DNA of 38,258 bases, from assembly GCA_024195585.1 (NCBI GenBank), contig SWBL01000414.1, forward strand, positions 1 through 38,258, read 5' to 3'. The notes beneath the pieces were generated by a model, which worked only from the letters and a program-made list of their open reading frames with translations, was not told the DNA's origin and made no database searches. This stretch comes from Aureobasidium sp. EXF-3400. Its lineage: Eukaryota > Ascomycota > Dothideomycetes > Dothideales > Saccotheciaceae. Below, one piece after another: positions 9,125 to 18,319 of the stretch. The position numbers and the translations under genes were made by a program. How positions within the stretch are numbered: the first letter of the stretch is position 1; every line of letters begins with the position of its first letter.

Positions 9125-10473
9125 ATGGCCTATCTCACTTCGTCTGCGTCAACAAACCCTGACCAGCATTTCTCAAACATCCACCAACCCTCGGTCCCTT
9201 CGCAACCCCTCGACGACACGCCTGCCGCCACCATGGATCAAGAAACCTCCATTACTCAGAAGATGCTGTCCGCTGTCTCTGGCAGCATTCTGACCTCGTT
9301 ACTTGGTACATCACACCCCTGTACTCTACTTTGATCCTCCAACTGACCCCTCTTCTAGTCACCCCTCTCGACGTCGTGCGCGTACGACTACAAGCCCAAT
9401 CCGGTCCGTCTTCCCTCAATGCCTCTACCCAGCCCTCCTTCGCAAGGCTTCCTCCCAACCTCGGCATCTCCGCCTGCTGTAGAGAAATCTACTACGTTCC
9501 CAACCAGAGTCCCTATTGCATGGCCTCGTCCGCTGCTCTTACTGTCGACCAAATGCTTATTTCTCAATGTGCGGCAGAGGAGACGCAGCGACGAACTTTC
9601 AATTCCACCCTCGATGGCCTCAAGAAGATTGCCCGGAATGAAGGTCTTACAACCCTATGGCGTGGCTTGAGTCCTACCTTGCTCATGTCTGTTCCTGCCA
9701 ACGTCATCTACTTTGCTGGCTACGATTGGTTGCGAGCAAACCCAAACAGCCCCATGAAGGATCGCGTTTCCGACAACTATGCTCCACTCTTTGCTGGTTC
9801 CAGCGCCAGAATTTTGGCCGCCATCGTCGTTAGTCCCGTCGAAATGTTCCGTACGCGCATGCAAGCCAGCCATCCCGAGGCTGCCACACCAACAGGTGTG
9901 TTCAGAGACACATTATCCGGAGTTCAAGATATGGTCAAGGCAGATGGATATCGCGCATTGTGGAGAGGTCTCGGTCTTACCCTTTGGCGAGATGTGCCCT
10001 TCTCCGCCTTGTACTGGTGGGGCTACGAATATGGCAGGCAGACATTGCACAACGCAAGAGAAGGTCCTGCTTCTCACGAACCCACGGGCAGCTTGAAGAA
10101 TCGCGCAGTCAGTGATCTCGACCACAAGACCGTCCTGGTCGACAGCTTCATCGCTGGCGCAACTGCCGGCGCTATTGCCGCTTTCGTCACTACTCCTTTC
10201 GATGTCGGCAAGACTCGTCAACAAGTCGCTCGCCATTCTACTGACGCTGCATCTTCCGCTGCTGCTTCTGCTGTCCGTCCCGAAGACAAGCTCATGCCTC
10301 GTTTCTTGTGGCACATCTACAAGACTGAAGGCGTTGCTGGCTTGTTCAAGGGATGGGCTGCTCGTACCATGAAGGTTGCACCCGCTTGCGCCATCATGAT
10401 CAGCAGTTACGAGATTGGCAAGAAGATGGCTGGCACCATGAACGAGAAGGCTGTCAAGGAGTCTTCATCATAG
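9125..10473 (+). CDS. MTM1: Mitochondrial carrier, Mtm1 / SLC25A39-SLC25A40 type
   Basis: Two exons, 9125-9305 and 9359-10473, intron 53 nt, 431 aa. Inner-membrane carrier of the SLC25 family with three repeats: TPLDVVRVRLQ, SPVEMFRTRMQ and TPFDVGKTRQQ fit PX[DE]XX[KR]. The intron lies just before the first signature. The first matrix loop holds the subfamily mark SACCREIYYVPNQ with cysteines at residues 100, 101, 114 and 131. In mammals SLC25A39 imports glutathione, and its cysteine loop is reported to sense iron-sulfur status; yeast Mtm1 affects Sod2 metal loading. The first in-frame ATG is 9125; a second at 9233 (395-aa product) sits in GCCGCCACCATGG, a textbook strong initiation context, while 9125 has C at -3. 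Either may be used, so the N-terminus is uncertain. The family call is strong. Confidence 0.92.
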
Positions 10474-11330
10474 AAATCTGGATTCGAAACACTCTCTGGA
10501 CTTGTAGTATTATCACGGCCTCTTCCTTTTCGTCAGATGTTTACCAAAAAAACTCAGTACAGCGTGGAGTTTTTGGGTCCTTGGGCATTGGTTTCTCGAA
10601 AAATACCTTTAGCTCTCAGCTAATATGTGAGCCTCTCTCAAGCGATTAAAGATGGTCCCTTAATTACAAGCATCTGCTCAGCGGACACCAAGTGCACATC
10701 TCACAGAAATCATGATCATGATCTTTATCATGATCCTGAGTCAGTCTGTTGTCAACACGCTTCGATTCGTTCGCATCAAGAAAGCACGACCACTCTAACA
10801 CTCCCCTCGACCGCTCTTTGCTTTAGCAGAAATAGAACCAATCACATCCACGGTCATATGCCAGAAGGCCATAGACTTGCACAGCCGCCCATTTACCATT
10901 TACCCGCGAACACTTGTCGTTTGGGCGCATCACAACTGTCTCTCTACACAGGAAAAAGACCATAAGCGCCGCCGCTCTCGAAGCGTTTCATATAAAATGT
11001 GAAAGTCAGGCCCGGCCGAATCCTTCCCGCTGTCGACTAGGAAGAACTGAGTATATTTTCTGCAGTGATGCCTAGAAATGAAAGAAAAAAGCTATACTAC
11101 ACGGTGCTAGCATGACTTTTGCATCTGCAGGCTTGCATGTAAGCGCCTGAGGCCCTTGGAGCGAGTCAATGGGTATGAGGCACGTAGCATCAATGTGCGG
11201 ATATGTAAGTCAGAGGGCCCTATTTTCTTCGAGCCTTCTATCTTTGCACTTTTTTCTTCTACTTCTTGATTGCTCCCTCTTCTCTCGTATTCTGATATCG
11301 TGTTGCTTCTTTGCGTTTGTGCTCAAAGCA
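10474..11330. other. Intergenic downstream of the carrier
   Basis: 857 bp. It contains the carrier 3' end, a 14-bp perfect palindrome (10709-10722) and, from about 11220, a pyrimidine-rich stretch leading to the doubtful small ORF at 11331. No other content recognised. Confidence 0.5.
10709..10735. repeat. 14-bp perfect palindrome with an extra partial copy
   Basis: ATCATGATCATGAT (10709-10722) equals its own reverse complement. A third TCATGATC follows at 10728-10735. It sits about 240 bp past the carrier stop codon. Confidence 0.8.
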
Positions 11331-11594
11331 ATGGCTGCACCACCGACGTGGACGTCTATACCCAGACGCGACTTTACATCTAGCACTTACGCTACCGGCT
11401 GTGGCAGTGTTAGGTGCGAGTGTTGTGTTGATCATGACTCAGATACAGAACAGACGTACTGTTTTGTGGAAGTCGCCTGTTCTTCCACACTCTTTCCGAG
11501 CGCTGCACTGGAGGAAATCAGAGAAAGGGCAAAGGAGATGATAGGTCAGCTTGTAGGAGACGTGAACGAACGCGTGAGGTTGGTCAAGTCGTGA
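11331..11594 (+). CDS. Possible small Cys-rich protein (doubtful)
   Basis: An 87-aa frame opened by ATG in CAAAGCAATGG, after about 110 bp of pyrimidine-rich leader-like sequence. The frame is also open further upstream (an ATG at 11169), but that part translates to a low-complexity Leu/Ser/Phe text, as a T/C-rich leader would. The protein has six cysteines in a short stretch (CGSVRCECC, then YC and AC) and a charged helix-like end (EEIRERAKEMIGQLVGDVNE). There is no signal peptide with the short start. I know no matching family, and it could be a chance ORF between two convergent genes. Expression data would be needed to accept it. Confidence 0.3.
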   Translation: MAAPPTWTSIPRRDFTSSTYATGCGSVRCECCVDHDSDTEQTYCFVEVACSSTLFPSAALEEIRERAKEMIGQLVGDVNERVRLVKS

Positions 11595-11720
11595 ACTCGG
11601 GAGATCGATCATGAAGGGGATTGGACCGAATGCTTGGGGTTCTTGAGTTCTGCAATCAGCATCAATGCCTATGGCGGTTCTAGTTCGCGATAATCTTCCG
11701 TTGTGCGGAACCCCCTTATT

Positions 11721-12540
11721 TTACTCGGATGGTGCGTCTGTTAGAGGTACATATCGAACTCCGTAGAGTTTGGTTTTCTGGATGGAGCCGTCTTCTTTCT
11801 TGTCGACAATGTAGATGTACTGATTGTCACGTTCTCCAACGGGCATGAAGAGTCTGGTCCGCATGATTAGCATCCCTGCTCTCATTAGGATAGAGGTTAT
11901 TACCGCCGGCGGTTGGCTGCTGGATTCATGAAAAGAACTCACTTTCCTGGGCGTTTGAGTTGATCGATAAGCTCTTGATGGAAGCCGACTGCTGCGGCAC
12001 CGACATGGATGACATCGTAACCCTCTTCCCCACCCTTTCCTGTCCAGCCTTTTCTACCATCGGCCTTCACATACGTGATAGTTCCGTTAGCAAGCAGCTC
12101 ACGGCCTTCAGCACTCTTTGCGGTGTTCTTCTGTGCCAAGTCCACGAGGGGCTGGATGTGCTCAACACCAACGACGGTACCTCCAGGCTTCACCAGCTCA
12201 GCGAGGACATGTGTCAGGTAACCTGATCCAGATCCAACATCCAACACTCTGGCTCCAGGTCTCAAGAGATCAAGTACAGCTTCGCAAGCTTTGGCGTGCA
12301 TGTGAGGAGCAGAAATAGTAACTCCGTAACCGATCGATTGCGGATGATCCATGTATGGTGATGTTAGAGCATAATGTCCTCGATCGACCTTGGATCATGT
12401 TAAGCATGGTTTTATCAGGCTCGGGTCACAATGCTTACGCTCCTCATGGCTTGCTTAATCCTATTTGATTCGAAGACACCGTTTCTGTTTAGAGCATCAA
12501 CCATCTCGTCGTTTGTCGTGCCATGACTGCGCCAGGCCAT
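11721..12540 (-). CDS. Protein-L-isoaspartate(D-aspartate) O-methyltransferase
   Basis: Three exons on the minus strand: 12540-12439, 12388-11943 and 11853-11721; introns 50 and 89 nt; 226 aa, the usual PCMT length. The enzyme uses S-adenosylmethionine to methylate isoaspartyl residues in aged proteins and start their repair. The N-terminus MAWRSHGTTNDEMVDALNRN, then VDRGHYA and PQSIGYGVTISAPHMHA, are hallmark PCMT sequences. The SAM-binding loop is VLDVGSGSGYLT. Exon 1 ends in AMRS and exon 2 starts VDRGHY; exon 2 ends KRPGK (last codon split) and exon 3 starts LFMPVGE, so both joins restore conserved text. The 89-nt second intron is longer than its neighbours and has a GCTAATC branch-like site. 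No export signal is seen, so the protein is probably cytosolic. Confidence 0.94.
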
Positions 12541-13156
12541 GGCGATACGACGATACAGAATCGTGGGAGCAGCGTGATCAAGGTGTAGAAGGCTGAAGGT
12601 CGACGAGACTCTCCTCGTGTATTTGATGGCGAAAGACAGCTTGATGATAGATCACGATGTCAAGTTGGTTCGAGGAGTTTTGAGGGTTTGTTCGGATTAT
12701 TTTTGTAAGATGGCTTTCGATGAGAACGAATGACAGGAATGGCAGGAACAAGCTGTAGTTGACTGAATGCTCTGCGGGGTTGTGATGAGGTCAACGTCAT
12801 ACGACTCCAGCTTCCTTTCCCTATGCAAGAGCGATGCTGGACTCCAAGTCTCACTAGGATCGACACTTCACGAACACCATAGTGGGTTGAACTGGTAAAA
12901 CTCATAAATTTCCTCCGGTAGGACATCGTCAAATGCTATGTACAAAGAAGCGTAGAGGTCTGCAAACATACTACCGAGATCATCGACGTGAATCTGGAGG
13001 AAGTCTGTTCAGAGAAATAAAAATCAAATACACACAAGTAAATACTCCGTGAAGATAGAAGAAAAGAAGCTTTAGATCGGAACTCCACAGAAATGCGTGC
13101 CCAGAGAGAAGATAAACCATGACTCGTACGAAATGTTCCAAGCGCTTTGTACACTC
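12541..13156. other. Intergenic between the GH17 and PCMT genes
   Basis: 616 bp holding the GH17 3' UTR and the PCMT promoter. A 90-codon frame on the minus strand (12660-12932) is not in a plausible position to extend PCMT and has no recognisable content. Confidence 0.5.
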
Positions 13157-14520
13157 TTAGTTGCACATACCCCAGTACTGCTCAGCGTTGAAGGTAGAAG
13201 CGCTGTTGGTCTTCCACATGTCGTTGAAGGCGGTGAACCAGACGACGTTGGAAGAGACGGCAGACTTCATGGAAGAGAGAGCAGCCTTCTGGTTCTGAAC
13301 GCTGGGAACAGCCTTGCCGTTGGTGCTACCCTGAGTAGGCCAGCCAGTCTCGGTAATCCAGGTGTCGCCGCCACCACAGACGCTGGAAACTTCCTGAATC
13401 GAGTTGAGGAGCCACTCACCACTGTTCTCGGCAGCGACATTACCGTCGAAGAAGGGGTGAGCGTTGACGGCAATGTAGTCAGAGACTTTGCAAAGTTCAG
13501 GGTGAGCGACCATGGCAACAAGAGTATCGACAGCAACGATCTTGCCAGAGTAGCCAGCGGCGTTGAGAACGCCTCTGGCCTTCTGGACCTTACCTGCAAC
13601 ATCGCCGGCAGCAACTTTGCCCTGGTTGACAACCTCGTTACCGATGGAGATGGTGTTGAATCTGGACCAGTCATTGCCAGCGGCGGCAGTGAGCTTCGAG
13701 AGCTCGCTGTCGAACGAGTCGGAATCCCAGATGTTGTAGACACCGGCGAAGATCTTCAAATCGTACTTTTCGCAAACGTTAAGAACAAGCGAGACCTGGT
13801 CGCAGTCGGTGCCGTAGGTACGGACGAAGTCGTAGCTGTCACCGTTGGCCGAAGCGTAGGACATGATCTTCTCAAAGTCGCTGTTGACCTGGTCCTGAGA
13901 CTTACAACCACCGGCGTCGGTGTAAGGGGAGTAGACGATACCATAGCCCTGAGGGCCGCTGCCGTTAGAAGCAGCAGGCGACGAGGCAGCAGCCTTGGAG
14001 GAAGACGAGGATGAGGCGGCAGCTGAGCTGTAGGCAGCGGGCGAAGAGGAGGCGGGGGCCTGGGTGGTGGAATCCTTGGAGATAGCAGCCTTGTTGTAGA
14101 CAGAGGCAAGGGTGGTGGGAGTGGGGGCGACGTAGATCTCAGTGGAGGAAGAGGCGGCCTCAGAGTAGGCGGGCTGGGCAGCGGCCTCAGTGTAGATGGG
14201 GGCAGAAGAAGCAACAACGGCGGCGGCAGCGGAGGTTGCGGCGGCCTGGCCCTCAGTGGAGGTTGAGTAAGGAGCGCCGTTCTCGTCGACGTACACGACA
14301 ACGTTGGGGAGCTGGGTGGTCACGTAGGTGTAGTCGGTCTCGTAGACGACTTCCTGGCGCTTCTCGTGAAGCTGCTGGTGACGGCCTGGGTGAGGGTCAG
14401 GATGGAAGTGCCATTGGGATGCATTGAACAGATTGACTTACGGTGGTGACCATTGGGCTTAGCAGAAGCAAGGTTGATCAGCGACAGAGCGCCGAGGGCA
14501 GCAACACCGGTTCTCATCAT
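13157..14520 (-). CDS. Secreted GH17 cell-wall glucanase-like protein (Scw4/Scw10/MP65 type)
   Basis: Two exons, 14520-14442 and 14385-13157, intron 56 nt, 435 aa. A signal peptide spans residues 1-20 (ends LASA). A Kex2-type KR at 35-36 (HEKRQEVV) suggests pro-peptide removal, as in Scw/MP65 wall proteins. Residues about 45-170 are a Ser/Ala/Thr/Pro-rich linker. The GH17 catalytic domain follows: YGIVYSPYTDAGGCKSQDQV, FVRTYGTDC, then SIGNEVVNQG with the acid/base Glu277 and WITETGWPT with the nucleophile Glu372. It ends with EQYWGMCN and has no GPI signal. Such proteins bind or remodel beta-1,3-glucan in the wall. Both catalytic Glu are intact, so it may be active, although several Scw proteins have no clear activity. 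The start codon is the first of a Met-Met pair. Confidence 0.93.
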
Positions 14521-14555
14521 GGTGAATAGTTTCGAGGTGGTAAAGATAGTTTAGT

Positions 14556-14567
14556 CTGGCCGGCCAG
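14556..14567. repeat. 12-bp palindrome 36 bp upstream of the GH17 start
   Basis: CTGGCCGGCCAG is its own reverse complement. The central GGCCGGCC occurs again at 15362-15369. The position suggests the 5' UTR or core promoter of the GH17 gene; no role is known. Confidence 0.6.
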
Positions 14568-17500
14568 CGGTGTCAGCGATTGTGTATCAAAAGAATGTGC
14601 GGAGGATGTTCAGTTCTGAACAGATGGCGGAGGGACAAGTTTTGAAGGCTCGAGAGAAGCCTTGAACACGATCCTCGAGCCAACGAGCTGGTCGGTGCTT
14701 GGGTAGTGGCAGGGGGCGGAGTGTGAAACTTACGAATTAGGGTCCTAAACAAAGACGAAGGCGAAGAATAGATTGTCTCGAAATTGAGTGAAGCAAGGAG
14801 TGCTCTGTGTGTTTGTTGACGTTCAAAAGAATGTGGCAGCTGTCTAAGCGCACGAATGAATTCCTCCCGGGGGGTTGGCAGAGACTACTGGAGTAAAGAA
14901 TGTGGATGACCTTGGAGCAAAAACGAAGGTTGACCTGGAAAGGCAGTGGGTTGATATAAAGTGAGCAATTGGGAAGAGAAAGGCCCAGAGACAAGAGCGA
15001 GGTCCACACTCAACTATCGATGCATGGCAGAAACGGCCGACGGGTGGTCCGCCGTAATCAAAGAGATGGGTTTCACCTAACCCAATATGGGAAGGAGCCA
15101 GCCAGCGCGGACGCTTCCCGAAATTGCCCAAGAGCTCTAGTGCGTCCTGTTCCTGAACATCCTCCAAGCCACTCGGACTTGTCAAGCGAACGTGCAAACC
15201 TTCTCGTGCATCATCAAGTGGAGAGTCTCCGCTAAGCAGACTTTCTTTTGCATGCAGAGAAGACGGCAAACCTTCAAAACCACCCGAAGTCCGCCGGATG
15301 AAAGAATACGAGTTCACCAGTTGTTGTTCTCGCTACTGCGTCTCTGCGCTGCTCCTCAGGCGGCCGGCCAGGTCGTCGTCGCAACAAAATGCATGGTCTC
15401 AGACCACCAGATCAACGGCCTTGACGACGTTGTGCCGTTGCCGACGATAAACAAACTGCACTCCAGAATCTCCCAGTGCGACCATGAGCGACCTGGTACC
15501 TGAAGAGTGTTGACTCGAGCGGTCGAGCTGCGCCAACCTGCATGACCAAGAACAACAGACCTTTTCAATATGCGGCTAGAGCACGGTGAACACTCAGCAG
15601 TTCTACACGAGTATGGACTTGTGAATGGGTTGACGTCCGATTTGCCTTTATTCTCCGAACGCCATTCTTCAGCTGTTTGTGCCGAACTGTACTTGCCGCT
15701 ACCTATGGCCAGCTCCTCGTATTCAGGACTCTACCCAGAGTGGACGCGTGGCGGATGCGCTGTCGCCAACACGTCGATATCCGACACTTGAAGACGATCC
15801 AGTAGGTACATGTTCTTTGATCGAGTCTCGCCTGTCTCAGTGTCTCAGAAAACTAGCTATCCCCGGGTCTCCGCGTCTTCAGCTGTATCAACTGCACTCT
15901 ACAGTGACCGGTTGATGCAATTCGGTAGGTTTATTGCTTGTCGGTCCACTCCACATTTCATGTTCTATCCGTCGAGGATCAATGGTGACTGAAAAGTGAA
16001 AGACCTTCGTCGAAGACTTCCGTTATCACTGTCTCACTCAACCGAACTCGAGTGCACGCTTTTCCGGATTGCAGCTCCATTCCACGACATCCTTTGGCAG
16101 ACGTCCAACACGTTCGATGCTGGTAAGGGATGTTTTCATTAACCAGGACTACGTTCGCACATTGTGAATGAGCCTTCCTCCAATGCGAAACTCGAGATCT
16201 TGACTTTGTCACTCAACCTTGATGAGTAGACTGACACTGTACCTTGCAGCTTGTTGGACGCTGCACAGCCGCACGACCATCTCAGCAGCACGTTTTGAGT
16301 CTCAAAATCCTTGTTCACTCTCTTCCAATTCGACCAGTACTTCTACTCGGCTGAGACAATAGAACGGCCGCCCTGGAACGTTTACACACAACTTCAACAC
16401 GAGGGACCGGGCAGTTCGTGCCTTCCTCATTGAGTAGCACTCTCCCAGAGGAGTATCATCCATTCTAGCTAAGCATCGATACAGGTTCTCGACTTGACTG
16501 TCTGGTCAGTAGGTAGCCGGAGTGGCCGACCTACAGAGCTGGAGCTGTTTGTACAAGTACCCCACTTAACTTTCTTGTTGAGGCTTCATCCTTCTCCGCA
16601 CCCAGCTTCTCTCAACACGTGCATCTGGACTCCATTCAGCTCCATCTTTTTTCACTTCAGTAGTTTGCGACACGATGTACTTGCCGAGTGCTGTATCCAA
16701 AGACCATATTGCCAATTCTTGCATTTGTCACAATGGGTTGACGTTGATTCATCTCATTCGGTTCATAGCTGCTGTCTTGATCTCAGTGAAACCCACTTGC
16801 AAAAGCAAAGTGCTTCAAGACATTGACTTGAGCGACATTACATTTCTTCGAGCCTACGAATGAGATGCTAGATGGTACTTTCTGCTCTCTGACTGATGAC
16901 TCTCAACCGCTTGTAGTCTTCTAGAGACTTTTTGACTAGAGCCGCTTGACGCATTCTTGGACACCTAAGGCATCTTTGATGGAGACTCAACTGCACGGAA
17001 GGTCCACTCTAGCCGTATTCTCTCCCGCACATGTCGCAACAGCAACGAGCGATCGATCTTCCTCGGAGCCGCTTGACAGATCCCATCACAACATCTGTAC
17101 ATCATCATAGAGAGAAAACGACAACAGCATCCACATGCGACAACGTTGTTGCAGCTTGGTGCCTTGCCAAGGTCATCTCTTACTCGTATCGCTCCGTCTT
17201 CATAAAACACGGCCGAGCCACTCAACTGCGCCGATCCTGAAATAATTATATGTCACCTCGCTTCCGCGTCGTGTCCTCTGTGTCAGGATACACGACACAT
17301 GCTGACATGTCAAATAAATCCTTCATCATCGAACAAAAAAAATAGTGAGATAATATGACAAAACTTACTGCAGGTAGCCGCTGCAGGAACGGAAGCACGG
17401 AATCCAGATCATAAAACGTATAACGGTGAGCTTGCATACGAATTTATGCATCATAGCCGATTTGTGTGGAGATTTCCAACGATGCGGAGGTCTCTTGGGG

Positions 17501-18239
17501 GGGCATCAACAACAACAACTTCTCAAGAAGTATAGATAAAGGAGATGGAGATACGAAACAACCCTAACGATATTGCTTGGAGGTCAGCTGGACCTGCGAG
17601 GTAGGCAATTTAACGGAAGAAGGGAAGTTCGACGATTGTTCGCTCGGATGTCTAATGACCGGGAGGTGCAATCGATTAGACAGAATATCGCAATTTGAGA
17701 ATATGATCAAGACTTGTTTCTCCTCTAGCAAAGTTGTGATTGACTTGATGATCGAGTTCCTACGGCCAGATGCGTATCGCTTCGAGTCGATCTGGAATTG
17801 AGATGCCCGTCATCGCCTTTCCGGACAGGGTCATCCCATTTACCACCTGCTGTAACAGATAATACTCTTTTGTAGCTTCCACAACACATATTTATAGATT
17901 TCGAATCTATGGAGGGATTTATGATGATCTTGGTCACCTATTGAACTATATATTATATGGTGTTGGGTGGTGTAGTGCTCTCGATTGTCGAAAAACAGAT
18001 TCAAATGCCTCAGTCCTGGAAACTCACTTTCAAAACCTCCGTCTGTGATCACTCTCCCGGACAAGAATTGGTCAAAACAAGTTGTTACAGACTTCGTGCG
18101 CCTGAGACAAAGAGACTCACGCATTATCAAGATCTTCTGCTGCAGTAATCCCAACACATGGATATATGCTTGTTGTTGTTGCTGTCTTCCACAGCCAAAA
18201 CAGTGACATGTGAAGCCAGATGACATCACAAGGCCATTA

Positions 18240-18245
18240 ACGCGT
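18240..18245 (+). promoter_or_regulatory. MluI cell-cycle box (MCB) candidate upstream of DNA ligase
   Basis: ACGCGT lies 75 bp before the ligase ATG. In yeasts CDC9 and other S-phase genes are driven by MBF binding to this hexamer. The hexamer also occurs elsewhere in this window inside genes, so the match alone is modest evidence; the position and the gene type make it plausible. Confidence 0.4.
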
Positions 18246-18319
18246 CATTCGCAGGCCGTGTCTTTGTCGCGATTGAAGGAAACTCGCATCACCGTCAAGC
18301 ACCGAATCGAAAGAATACA

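Larger units (their letters stand above)
14521..18319. other. 3.8-kb gene-free region between GH17 and DNA ligase
   Basis: The longest gene-poor stretch of the window, between divergent GH17 (-) and DNA ligase (+). All frames of 60-160 codons lack domain-like text, and none joins to a neighbour through good splice sites. The base composition is mixed rather than AT-rich, so it does not look like a RIP-mutated transposon; no long terminal or inverted repeats were noticed. It holds a 12-bp palindrome at 14556-14567 and an MCB-like site at 18240-18245. It may contain long regulatory regions or an untranslated RNA. Confidence 0.55.

Noticed and set aside
14844..15317. 157-codon frame on the minus strand
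   Set aside because: No domain-like pattern, no hydrophobic or charged periodicity, and competing frames on the other strand; looks like chance.
17840..18229. 129-codon minus-strand frame with a Gln run, upstream of DNA ligase
   Set aside because: It overlaps the ligase promoter; the Gln run comes from a short GTT/CTG repeat; no family resemblance.
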